In this document: positions 1 through 6,942 of the stretch, piece by piece | Numbering within the stretch: position 1 is the stretch's first letter | How the letters are laid out: each line of letters starts with the position of its first letter | Assembly: GCA_023394955.1 (NCBI GenBank) | Contig: JAEWZY010000019.1 | Coordinates: 1-35,459, forward strand | DNA length: 35,459 nucleotides | From: Bacillota bacterium | GTDB taxonomy: Bacteria > Bacillota > UBA4882 > UBA8346 | Reading direction: 5' to 3' | Translations under genes and position numbers: made by a program | The notes under the pieces: model-generated | Seen by the model: the letters and a program-made list of their open reading frames with translations, nothing else | What the model was told of the DNA's origin: nothing | Databases searched by the model: none

Positions 1-50
1 GTTATCGTCTCACTTTCTTCCGGAAAAGCTTTTCGAATGATCACTTCCAT
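1..50 (-). CDS. GNAT-type acetyltransferase, N-terminal fragment (runs off window)
   Basis: An ATG at 50 on the minus strand opens a frame that stays open to the window edge. It reads MEVIIRKAFPEESETI, the kind of start (beta strand, then R-x-A-xx-E-D/E) seen in many GNAT N-acetyltransferases. A GAGGG ribosome binding site lies about seven bases upstream. Only 16 residues are visible, so the family is a guess from the opening pattern. It would be the third minus-strand gene of the left-end block. Confidence 0.35.
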   Translation of the reverse strand, partial: MEVIIRKAFPEESETI

Positions 51-347
51 GTTTAGCCCTCACTTTATTTTAACAGGGCGGCACGATGCTGCCATTGACA
101 GTAATTTTTAAGGGAATGGCACATAACGTTTGGCATTGCCGACGTCGATGAGCTTACAAGGCGGGCATTCTTCTTTGAATCTACCCTCCCCGCCGACTCG
201 GTTAGCGAATCGATGTGGCCGCGCCCGCTTCATGACTCAACTTGCTTTTCCGACTTCATGAGTTGACTTTCCGCGACCCGAAGCGGCAATGCCGTGATAT
301 CTGAAGTACGGCGTTGGCTTTCAGTTGAAACAATTATGGATGAGTAC
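51..347. other. Structured intergenic spacer (copy 1)
   Basis: No gene is visible. The stretch is rich in inverted repeats: a perfect 10-bp pair GGCATTGCCG (132-141) / CGGCAATGCC (284-293), an inner pair GCGGGC (161-166) / GCCCGC (223-228), and paired TCATGA-containing segments at 231-266. The part from about 228 to 313 resembles the reverse-oriented spacer at 1328-1517 in order and sequence, including the TCATGA pair, the CCCGAA block and the GATATCTGA-type end. It looks like a diverged copy of one element. Confidence 0.6.
296..313. repeat. Inverted repeat bracketing the aspartyl-protease gene, left copy
   Basis: GATATCTGAAGTACGGCG matches the reverse complement of 1310-1327 at 17 of 18 positions. 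The two copies enclose the gene at 348-1226, and the similarity stops outside the 18 bp on both sides. This is the arrangement of terminal inverted repeats around a single-gene unit. Confidence 0.65.
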
Positions 348-1226
348 TTAGTTATTATTTCTTTTAACATAAAGTACTTCTTGATTAAAATCGATAAATA
401 CTATGTAACGGCTAAAAAAGTTATGCCCTAAAAAACCATCCACAGAAGGTTGCTTAAAATTGGAAGCTATAAAGACCGTTGGTCCAAAATCTATCCCATC
501 TATGTAAAAAGATTTAGTTTCGTATGTTTTCCGTTTAATAAAAAGCCCAGGCATATTTTTGGGTTTTAACAAACCATAGGTCCTGCCATTTTGGATTGAA
601 CACATTCCAGTGTCCAAACAAAATTTTAATTCCTTTTTATTACGAGCGAATCTTCCGCTAACAACTATTCCGATATTATTATGTTCAAAAGAAACCTTTT
701 GCCATTTTTCCAATTCCAATTCACTAGGATAAGTATATTGAGGATACAAAAATACTTTTAAATTTTGATAGTCTATATAAACATTGAAATGTTTTAGAAA
801 TTGATTACCAATTATTCCATCACAGGGTACAAAACTGCGTAACTCCTCACTACCGATCAGATTTGTAATCTTTAGATTTCCAATTATCGCTTGGGACAAT
901 TTGAATGTTCGTTCTTGATAAGGATCCCCATGAATATCTAAGGATTTTTTTTGATCTTTCAAATATGTTGGATTTAATCTTTCAAGGGCGGATGGCACAA
1001 ATGCCATTGCTACTGAATCGGCTCCTGTATCTAGTATCAAATGATAAGTTTGGTTGTCAATTTTCACTTCAACTGTTGGAAGACCTTTCGAAACAAAGGA
1101 TATTGGAATCTCTCCCCTATTAAAGTTTTCATTGATAATTGAGAAATCTTCCATAGAGACAACTCTCATGCAAGAAAAAAGAAATAAAGTAAATACGAAA
1201 AAATATCTAAATAGCTTTAACTTCAT
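348..1226 (-). CDS. Retropepsin-like aspartyl protease family lipoprotein
   Basis: A 292-residue protein with two copies of the aspartic protease signature. The first is LILDTGAD (DTGA at 66-69) followed by the hydrophobic-Gly element GIIGNQF (137-143). The second is FCLDTGMC (DTGM at 205-208) followed by GFLGHNFF (264-271). This is the two-lobed layout of gag-polyprotein-type bacterial aspartyl proteases, with both lobes keeping the catalytic Asp. The N terminus (1-19) is a hydrophobic signal ending LFSC, an acceptable lipobox, so it is probably lipid-anchored and faces out of the cytoplasm. AAGGAG sits seven to eight bases before the ATG. The gene is AT-rich relative to the window and is bracketed by an 18-bp inverted repeat. 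Family is fairly sure; the substrate is unknown. Confidence 0.8.
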   Translation of the reverse strand: MKLKLFRYFFVFTLFLFSCMRVVSMEDFSIINENFNRGEIPISFVSKGLPTVEVKIDNQTYHLILDTGADSVAMAFVPSALERLNPTYLKDQKKSLDIHGDPYQERTFKLSQAIIGNLKITNLIGSEELRSFVPCDGIIGNQFLKHFNVYIDYQNLKVFLYPQYTYPSELELEKWQKVSFEHNNIGIVVSGRFARNKKELKFCLDTGMCSIQNGRTYGLLKPKNMPGLFIKRKTYETKSFYIDGIDFGPTVFIASNFKQPSVDGFLGHNFFSRYIVFIDFNQEVLYVKRNNN

Positions 1227-1309
1227 GCTTTCTATCTCCTTATTAAATTAAATATTTTACCTTTCATCTACTTTTTTAACTAGCAACTACGATAGTTCCA
1301 TTGTTTTCC

Positions 1310-1327
1310 CGCCGTATTTCAGATATC
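1310..1327. repeat. Inverted repeat bracketing the aspartyl-protease gene, right copy
   Basis: CGCCGTATTTCAGATATC is the inverted partner of 296-313 (17 of 18 identical). Confidence 0.65.
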
Positions 1328-1496
1328 GTCCGCCCGTTCCTGACGTTTTCAAAACCTAGTGGCGACGCCGACTTGGTTTTGAAAATGTGGGCGAGACAGC
1401 TTCATGAATAAACTTCTTTGAAATACATCATGAATTGACAGCATCTTCGAGTAAACATTCTTTGACTATCCGAGCCCCGAAAGCAGGAACGGAGCT

Positions 1497-1517
1497 GATC
1501 TCTGACGTATCAGGCCT
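1497..1517. repeat. Inverted repeat bracketing the methyltransferase gene, left copy
   Basis: This 21-bp stretch begins GATCTCTGACGTATCAGG and matches the reverse complement of 2413-2434 at about 20 of 22 positions with a one-base gap. The pair encloses the methyltransferase gene. Its GATxTCTGA start is related to the repeat at 296-313. Confidence 0.6.
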
Positions 1518-1644
1518 CACTTAAATTCATGGCCCTCACGACAGCCGAACCATGGAAGGTTGGCTGGTCGGCAAACTTACTTTCTTATCAGAGCCGGAAT
1601 ATTTAATACCATAAATACCTGCATTGACTAAAACTAATATACAT

Positions 1645-2286
1645 TCATACATTATTTTTTTCAGCAAATATATACGTTCTTGTCGTTATTTCTCCTTCGT
1701 AAGGCATTCGGTTGATATACTCGATTATTTTAAATCCTGTTTCGATTAATTTATCTTTAATTTCATTCGAATCAAAGTAAGTGTAGGGAATTTTGTTTCC
1801 CTTAACAAAGAAATCATTTACCTCTATTTCTTGACTTCCCGAGTGAAACGAAATCAATAATTGTCCTTTCTCCATTAAAACTCGATGAATCTCTGAAAAC
1901 GCCTTTGGTATATCATCTAATTTAAAGTTGACAATCAAATATGGCGCAACAATCCCCGCTACGGAATTATCTTTAAATTTCAAATTAAAAACATCACCTA
2001 TTCTAAAATCAATAAAAGGGTTCAATTGCTTTGCTATTTCAATCATCTTCTCTGAAATATCAAGCCCAATTATTTCAATCCCTTTCATTTTTAAGTAATT
2101 TGAAATCTCCCCTGGACCACATCCTATCTCAAGTACAACACCTTTGTTTGCAATTCTTTCAAAAAATAAATCGTATAGTTTTTTGTCCAAAGGCTTATCA
2201 TAAAGCTCATAGAAACACTTATCCGCATAAGCTTTTGCTGCATTATCGTACGCATTTTTAATGATATTTTGTCTATCTCTATCCAT
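1645..2286 (-). CDS. Class I SAM-dependent methyltransferase
   Basis: A 213-residue protein of the Methyltransf_11/25 type. Motif I is VLEIGCGPG (51-59), the acidic loop after strand 2 is GLDIS (74-78), the GDV motif is at 97-99, and a strand-4/5 segment runs through SEIHRVLMEKGQLLISFH. These are the S-adenosylmethionine-binding elements of soluble Rossmann-fold methyltransferases. The acceptor cannot be deduced: UbiE/COQ5-like and small-molecule methyltransferases share this layout. GGGAGG lies six bases upstream of the ATG. It is AT-rich and enclosed by a 21-22-bp inverted repeat, like its neighbour. Confidence 0.85.
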   Translation of the reverse strand: MDRDRQNIIKNAYDNAAKAYADKCFYELYDKPLDKKLYDLFFERIANKGVVLEIGCGPGEISNYLKMKGIEIIGLDISEKMIEIAKQLNPFIDFRIGDVFNLKFKDNSVAGIVAPYLIVNFKLDDIPKAFSEIHRVLMEKGQLLISFHSGSQEIEVNDFFVKGNKIPYTYFDSNEIKDKLIETGFKIIEYINRMPYEGEITTRTYIFAEKNNV

Positions 2287-2386
2287 TTAAGCCTCCCGCT
2301 TTTCAAATGGTTAAACCTTTCTTTGCTCACTTACTTGATACTTCTCACAAAGCCTTTAATGATAGGCTCCTTTGAATTTTCCCTGA

Positions 2387-2412
2387 AGGCCGTGTCCACG
2401 AGGGACCGGCCT
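2387..2412. repeat. Strong hairpin beside the methyltransferase module
   Basis: AGGCCG-T-GTCC, a five-base loop ACGAG, then GGAC-CGGCCT: ten base pairs with one bulged base. It directly abuts the right bracketing repeat. There is no T-run, so it is not a typical intrinsic terminator. Confidence 0.6.
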
Positions 2413-2434
2413 AGGCCTGATATGTCCAGAGATC
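2413..2434. repeat. Inverted repeat bracketing the methyltransferase gene, right copy
   Basis: Inverted partner of 1497-1517; it starts AGGCCTGATATGTCC and ends AGAGATC. Confidence 0.6.
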
Positions 2435-2782
2435 TACCGCATCTCCGATCGGTTTCGTTTATGCCCAAACCTTTTCTCTGTAAACGAACCATGTCGTATT
2501 CATTCCGTCATTTTACTTATAAACGATCTACGTTTACGTAATATAATCCAAAACGCCTCAGTTTAAATAATTAACTGGAAACCATAATTGTAAATTCGTT
2601 GTCAATTCCATCTTTTCCTGTTTTTTTAATTAATTTGACATTCAGATTCATAACGGAAATCCGCCGATATGGGTGTAAGGCATGGAGTCGGTAAAGTTGA
2701 CCTAGATTATTCTTAGCTTTCATATGACCTGGCAAAGATTCAAAACTATCCTTTGCAGGCAGTACCCCAACGTGTAGCCGGA

Positions 2783-2911
2783 GGAACTTTGAAATTTTTC
2801 TAGAGAAACTTTTAAATTTCACTAGAGAAATTTTTTGATTAAGCCAAGTAATTTTAAAATTTGTCCAGAGGAATTTTTGGATTTCTCCAAAGGAATTTTT
2901 AAATTGATCGG
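2783..2911. repeat. Degenerate 22-bp tandem repeat, about six units
   Basis: Units start at 2783, 2805, 2827, 2848, 2870 and 2892. Each begins with a form of GGAATTTTTxAATTT and most end in a CCAGA- or CTAGA-like tail. Lengths are 22, 22, 21, 22, 22 and 20 bp. The period is not a multiple of three, so it is not a coding repeat. Confidence 0.7.
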
Positions 2912-2998
2912 CTCACCAAGATAAGGATCTTAAGGTAACTATAAACACTATTTGACGCGGGGTGAGCAGTTATTAGACATAGATCCTTTGCGCCGATC
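2906..2998 (+). promoter_or_regulatory. Possible structured leader with crossing stems
   Basis: Three perfect 7-bp inverted pairs: GATCGGC (2906-2912) / GCCGATC (2992-2998), AGGATCT (2924-2930) / AGATCCT (2981-2987), and GCTCACC (2911-2917) / GGTGAGC (2961-2967). The first two nest, while the third crosses the second and shares two bases with the first, so a pseudoknot or two alternative folds are possible. It ends about 80 bp before the nitrilase-type gene. It does not match any riboswitch class I recognise and could equally be a DNA-level element. Confidence 0.4.
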
Positions 2999-3076
2999 AA
3001 GGTTTATAATCAGTTAATAAATATTTCTCTAAAAGGAATTATAATACAGATGCCGAAAATTAACTTAGGTGATTAA

Positions 3077-3901
3077 ATGAAGCTAAATGTCGGAATCGTC
3101 CAACTGGAAGTATCCCAAAATAAATCGGATAATCTGAAACGGGCCGGGGAAATGATCCTAGAGGCGGGGGCGAAGGGAGCGGACCTGATCGCTTTGCCGG
3201 AGATGTTCAACTGCCCTTATCAACAAGATTCCTTCCCCAGTTTTGCGGAGGAAATAACCAACGGGGAGACCGTGGCTTTCTTGAGTGAAACGGCCCGCAA
3301 AACCGGAGTTTATCTCATCGGCGGGTCAATTCCGGAAAGAGACGGCGGCAAGATCTACAATACTTCCCTGACTTTTGATCCCCAAGGAAAGCTCATCGCC
3401 AAACACCGTAAGATGCATTTATTCGATATCACAATCCCGGGTAAAATCGAGTTTCGCGAATCGGCAGTCTTATCGCCGGGTAATGATCCGACTGTTTTTC
3501 CTACGGAACATGGTGTTTTTGGAGTGGTAATCTGTTACGATTTGCGATTTCCGGAACTCTTCCGGTTGTTGGTAGACAGAGGAGCGACCGGAGTTTTTGT
3601 TCCAGCCGCCTTTAATATGACAACCGGGCCTGCCCATTGGGAAACCTTGTTTCGGGCCAGGGCCATTGACAACCAGATTTTTATGTTCGGGACCAGCCCC
3701 GCCCGGAATGAACAAGCCGGGTACATCGCCTACGGGCATTCATTAGTAGTAGACCCTTGGGGGCAAGTTCTTTGGAAAGCCGGAACCGGAGCGGAAATTG
3801 GAATAATTCCGATTGAAACGGAGGAAGCAAATCAAGTCCGGCAAAACCTGCCGTTATTAGCCCATCGCCGCATAGACCGTTATCAGGTGAAAGAAGTGTA
3901 A
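3077..3901 (+). CDS. Carbon-nitrogen hydrolase, omega-amidase (Nit2) type
   Basis: A 274-residue nitrilase-superfamily enzyme, full length for the Nit2/omega-amidase branch. The catalytic triad is visible: Glu42 in ALPEMFN, Lys112 in HRKMHLFD and Cys153 in VVICYDLRFPE. Omega-amidases hydrolyse alpha-ketoglutaramate and alpha-ketosuccinamate to the 2-oxoacids plus ammonia, closing glutamine- and asparagine-transaminase cycles in the cytoplasm; in methionine salvage the same activity follows the final transamination. Exact substrate is inferred from family resemblance. The ATG is preceded by AGGTGA. It stands alone; upstream sequence carries crossing inverted repeats that may regulate it. Confidence 0.88.
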   Translation: MKLNVGIVQLEVSQNKSDNLKRAGEMILEAGAKGADLIALPEMFNCPYQQDSFPSFAEEITNGETVAFLSETARKTGVYLIGGSIPERDGGKIYNTSLTFDPQGKLIAKHRKMHLFDITIPGKIEFRESAVLSPGNDPTVFPTEHGVFGVVICYDLRFPELFRLLVDRGATGVFVPAAFNMTTGPAHWETLFRARAIDNQIFMFGTSPARNEQAGYIAYGHSLVVDPWGQVLWKAGTGAEIGIIPIETEEANQVRQNLPLLAHRRIDRYQVKEV

Positions 3902-4065
3902 TACAAAAAGATATAGATTAGGACTTCAAAGCCTAACTTCTAAACCAGGAACCATGACAGATCCTCTTAAAGGGATAGGGTTGGTTTGGACTTCGAAGAC
4001 TTCAGACCGAGTTAGACTAATTTTCACCCTTTCGATTGCCTCGACTAGCCGGGGTGGGCGACTAC

Positions 4066-5751
4066 TTAGATATGATCAGCTGTCTCCTTGGTTAATTTGG
4101 CCATTTCCAGTTGGTGTTCCACCACTTCTTTGGTCTCAGCCACTTTAGTATGGATCAATTCTACTTGAGCGGTAATCTCCTGGCTGGAGGCGGCCAATTC
4201 TTCCATGGAGGCCGAAACCTGTTCCGTTTGAGCGGTGATGTTTTCCACCGCTTTGTTCATATCCAATGCCCTGGTATGAATCTGTTTGGTCCCGTCCAGC
4301 TGCAGGTCGGCCGCTTGTAATATGGCAGCGTTAGAACTATAGAGGGACTCCAAAACATGTTTTAAGTTGGAAAACTCCTGATTAACATCGGACACTTCCG
4401 AAGCGGAACTTCGCACCGCGGTGATAATATTGTTTAAAGCGCCGGCGACTTCGTTAGCGACTAATTGGATTCCGGTGACCGTATGCTTAATTTGGGTCGT
4501 AAAGCTTTTGGTTTCATCGGAAAGGTTACGGATCCGCTCGGCGACGACCGCAAACCCTTTGCCGTGTTCTTCGGCCCGGGCAGCCTCAATGCTGGCGTTC
4601 AACGCCAGCAAGTTTGTTTGTTCGGTGATCTCTCCCATTGCTATCAGGAATGAGTTGATGCCTTCCATCTGTTGTTCAAGGTTATTTACTTGAACCGCTA
4701 GTTTAGCGGCGATGTCCGCATTTTTATTGATCATCTCCAGGGATTGGGAGACATTTTCTGAAAGTTCTTTTACTTGGGCGATTTTATCCTGAATGTTGGT
4801 TTGGTTGTTATCGAGATTTTTGTAGACTGTGTTAGCGATCTCGTCCAGTTCGACGACTAAATCGGATGTAACCTGAATGGAACCAATAATTTTTTCGGCT
4901 TGTGCCGAGCTGTCCTGGGCGCCTACTGAGACATCGCTGATGCTCCGGGTAATTTCGATTAAAACATGTTTAAGTTCGGCAATGGACTCGTTGATTTGGG
5001 CTGCGTTTTCAAAGGCGTTGGTAGCGCCTAAAACGGCGTTATCAGCGGCTTGCCGGACCGGATTGAAGAGTTTTCTCAGGTTTGAAAGTAAAGGCAAGAT
5101 CAAGATTAGTAAAAAGATCGGAATAGCCGAGTTCAAAACGAGATTAGAGACTTGAGCGATGCGTACTTGAGTTTCAGCAACAGCTATTTGAGCGTCGATT
5201 AAAGTGTTAAGAGTTGTCGCCAAGTCAATGGTGAAAAGTCTAAATTTCATTAAAGTCCCGGCAATTGCAAAAAGGGTGCCGGCGCCTTTGTCCTCTTGCC
5301 ATGCGTTACAATTATCCAATACTTCCTTGATCAAGGAACCAAAGTCAGCCGATCTGTCGGGCGCCAAATCGTTGACCAGCGGTTCGACCTCACTGGCAAC
5401 GCTCTCGATTTCGCTGGCTATAGTAGCGATTAAGATGTCGTCTTTAAGTTCTAGGTGAATCCCATTTTCAACCAACCGGCGTAGAAAATCGGCTTGAATC
5501 TGTCCTTTGGTGCTGGTATTAGTCATTTGGGTCAAAGTGGAACGGTAAGTATTTCCCTTGATCAAGTGTTGGTTTGCATTGGAGATCCGATTAGTGGTCC
5601 ATAGATTAACGATGAATAATGTAATCGTTAAAATGATAACAAGAGAAAAAGCGGTAAAAATTTGTTGGGAAATTTTTAATTCCCAAAAGTTTAACAAGTT
5701 AAATTTAAGTTTAATTGGTTTTTCCTTTCGCAGCTTGCTAAGAGTTTTCAT
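4066..5751 (-). CDS. Methyl-accepting chemotaxis protein
   Basis: A 561-residue transmembrane chemoreceptor. TM1 is about 31-50, an extracytoplasmic helical sensor region about 51-203, and TM2 about 204-223. The long C-terminal coiled coil contains the conserved signalling tip EITEQTNLLALNASIEAARA (374-393) followed by EEHGKGFAVVAERIRNLS, the site that binds CheA and CheW. Only the first helix of a HAMP-like linker (around LFNPVRQAADNA) is recognisable, so the HAMP is truncated or absent. There is no NWETF-type C-terminal tether for CheR/CheB. The start ATG follows GAGGG. No other chemotaxis gene is in the window, so it is an orphan receptor; ligand unknown. Confidence 0.93.
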   Translation of the reverse strand: MKTLSKLRKEKPIKLKFNLLNFWELKISQQIFTAFSLVIILTITLFIVNLWTTNRISNANQHLIKGNTYRSTLTQMTNTSTKGQIQADFLRRLVENGIHLELKDDILIATIASEIESVASEVEPLVNDLAPDRSADFGSLIKEVLDNCNAWQEDKGAGTLFAIAGTLMKFRLFTIDLATTLNTLIDAQIAVAETQVRIAQVSNLVLNSAIPIFLLILILPLLSNLRKLFNPVRQAADNAVLGATNAFENAAQINESIAELKHVLIEITRSISDVSVGAQDSSAQAEKIIGSIQVTSDLVVELDEIANTVYKNLDNNQTNIQDKIAQVKELSENVSQSLEMINKNADIAAKLAVQVNNLEQQMEGINSFLIAMGEITEQTNLLALNASIEAARAEEHGKGFAVVAERIRNLSDETKSFTTQIKHTVTGIQLVANEVAGALNNIITAVRSSASEVSDVNQEFSNLKHVLESLYSSNAAILQAADLQLDGTKQIHTRALDMNKAVENITAQTEQVSASMEELAASSQEITAQVELIHTKVAETKEVVEHQLEMAKLTKETADHI

Positions 5752-5879
5752 TTTTTCCCTCTCAATTTTGGTCGTAATAATCTTACTTTAATAATATCGG
5801 AATAAGCTGTGTTAATATTAATGGATTTTTGGTTTAAATTTTAGTATCAGTTTATCAATAATTGTTTTCGATAAATTGG

Positions 5880-5909
5880 TTGACAAAAGAAGTCTGCAAA
5901 ACATAAAAT
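5880..5909 (+). promoter_or_regulatory. Sigma-A-type promoter for the riboswitch and CDF gene
   Basis: TTGACA at 5880-5885 and TAAAAT at 5904-5909 with an 18-bp spacer. Transcription would start near 5916, about 20 nt before the aptamer. Confidence 0.6.
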
Positions 5910-5935
5910 GAGATTAATCTATAGTAACAACCTTA

Positions 5936-6015
5936 CGGACCAGGCGGCATCGGGATGAGCCGGGCTTTTTGAGACAATAGGTAGCTAAAATGTAATCCTG
6001 TGGGACTGGAATCCG
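5936..6015 (+). promoter_or_regulatory. NiCo (czcD-motif) riboswitch aptamer
   Basis: P1 is formed by CGGACCAG (5936-5943) with CTGG and TCCG (6006-6009, 6012-6015). Inside are the hallmark segments of the family: CAGGC, a short P2 (CATC GG GATG), AGCCGGGCT, GAGACAATAGG and CCTGTGGGACTGG, in the order known for NiCo aptamers that bind transition-metal ions. The gene just downstream is a CDF metal exporter, the classic target. P3 is shorter than in the well-known examples. Assignment is from remembered consensus, not a covariance search. Confidence 0.85.
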
Positions 6016-6026
6016 ATAGGTTTTTT
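5997..6026 (+). terminator. Riboswitch-controlled intrinsic terminator
   Basis: The stem is CCTGT with GATAGG-type pairing plus GGA/TCC (5997-6020), followed by six Ts (6021-6026). It shares bases with the 3' halves of aptamer P4 and P1, so aptamer folding and terminator folding exclude each other. Metal binding should therefore favour read-through: an ON switch. Confidence 0.8.
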
Positions 6027-6051
6027 ACTTTACGTGGCGGGGGTACTAAAC

Positions 6052-6921
6052 GTGAATGAAAAAATGAGGAAGGTAAAACACGTTTTATGGGTAGTCCTAT
6101 TTTTGAATGCCGCGGTATCGATCGGGAAAATCGTATTAGGCCTTTATACCAAGAGTAATAGTATTTTGGCCGACGGGTTCCATTCCATCGCAGACAGCAC
6201 TTCCAATATCGTCGGTTTGGTGGGTATTAGCATCGCGATGATGCCGGTGGATCGGGACCACCCCTATGGGCATAAGAAATTTGAAACCATGGCGACCTTG
6301 GGAATCGCGGGACTGCTTGGTATGACAGTGGTGACAATACTTCACGGGGCGTATGAAAGAATCTTCGATCCGGTAATTCCCCAAGTTAATATTTATAGTT
6401 TCCTAGTTATGACGGTTACTGTTTTCATTAATATTATGGTAGTCCGGTATGAAAAGAAGCAAGGCATTGCTTTGCAAAGCGATATTCTATTATCCGATTC
6501 CTATCATACCGCCACTGATATTTTGGTGTCCTTATCGGTAATTCTAACCTTGGTCGCTGTCAAATTGGGTTGGTTTTGGTTGGATACCGTCGCCGCGATT
6601 ATTATCGCCGGTTTAATAACCGTAGCGGCCTGGAAGATTATTAAGCAAGGAAGTATGGTCCTTTGCGATCAGGCTGTTTTGAACGAAGAAGCAATCATCG
6701 GTTTGGCTATGGAAGTTGAAGGAGTCCAAGGTTGCCATAAGGTCCGGAGCAGGGGTAGACAGGATGATCTCCAAATCGACCTGCACATTCAGGTGGATTC
6801 TGACGCCACAATTGATGAAGCGCACCAGATCGGGCATTGGGTAGCCGATGCGGTGCGCAAAGAGTTTGAAGGAGTTTCGGATGTGGTAGTCCATGTAGAA
6901 CCGCATTATCAAGATTCCTAA
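6052..6921 (+). CDS. Cation diffusion facilitator (CDF) metal exporter
   Basis: A CDF-family cation/proton antiporter with about six membrane helices and a C-terminal cytoplasmic domain. The metal site motifs are HxxxD in TM2 (His44-Asp48, LADGFHSIAD) and HxxxD in TM5 (His152-Asp156, SDSYHTATD), plus the DHPYGHKKFE loop. The HD/HD pattern is typical of zinc/cobalt/nickel-type CDFs rather than the DD-type manganese group. I place the start at GTG 6052 because GGCGGGGG lies seven bases before it; the upstream GTG at 6034 follows directly on the terminator T-run with no ribosome binding site. Expression should be induced by the metal sensed by the NiCo riboswitch in its leader, so a role in Ni/Co (or Fe) efflux is likely. 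Confidence 0.92.
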   Translation: MNEKMRKVKHVLWVVLFLNAAVSIGKIVLGLYTKSNSILADGFHSIADSTSNIVGLVGISIAMMPVDRDHPYGHKKFETMATLGIAGLLGMTVVTILHGAYERIFDPVIPQVNIYSFLVMTVTVFINIMVVRYEKKQGIALQSDILLSDSYHTATDILVSLSVILTLVAVKLGWFWLDTVAAIIIAGLITVAAWKIIKQGSMVLCDQAVLNEEAIIGLAMEVEGVQGCHKVRSRGRQDDLQIDLHIQVDSDATIDEAHQIGHWVADAVRKEFEGVSDVVVHVEPHYQDS

Positions 6922-6942
6922 ATAGCTCTTAGCGGAATCCCG

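Larger units (their letters stand above)
1227..1644. other. Structured intergenic spacer (copy 2)
   Basis: No gene is visible. Between the bracketing repeats of the two neighbouring genes lies a nested set of hairpins. The outer arms are CCGTTCCTG (1334-1342) / CAGGAACGG (1484-1492), perfect over 9 bp. A 14-bp pair with one mismatch, ACGTTTTCAAAACC (1343-1356) / GGTTTTGAAAATGT (1375-1388), encloses a GGCG/CGCC mini-palindrome. A second arm contains paired TCATGA motifs at 1401-1435. The whole could fold as a cloverleaf of about 200 nt in single-stranded form. Confidence 0.65.
2287..3076. other. Gene-poor region with hairpins and tandem repeats
   Basis: About 790 bp without a convincing gene. 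It holds a strong hairpin at 2387-2412, the right bracketing repeat at 2413-2434, several CGTTTA/TAAACG inverted pairs between 2456 and 2530, a 22-bp-period tandem repeat at 2783-2911 and a possible pseudoknot element at 2906-2998. An 83-codon minus-strand frame at 2571-2822 ends in a protein-like stretch (NVKLIKKTGKDGIDNEFTI) but begins inside the tandem repeat and has no good ribosome binding site, so it may be a gene remnant. Confidence 0.5.

Noticed and set aside
2269..2541. A 90-codon plus-strand frame
   Set aside because: It lies opposite the methyltransferase start and runs through hairpins and the bracketing repeat; Ser/Arg/Pro-rich, no ribosome binding site.
2952..2980. Promoter with TTGACG-like -35 before the omega-amidase gene
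   Set aside because: The -35 is good but no acceptable -10 lies 16-18 bp away (AGACAT); TATAAT motifs at 3005 and 3040 lack matching -35 boxes, so I could not choose one.
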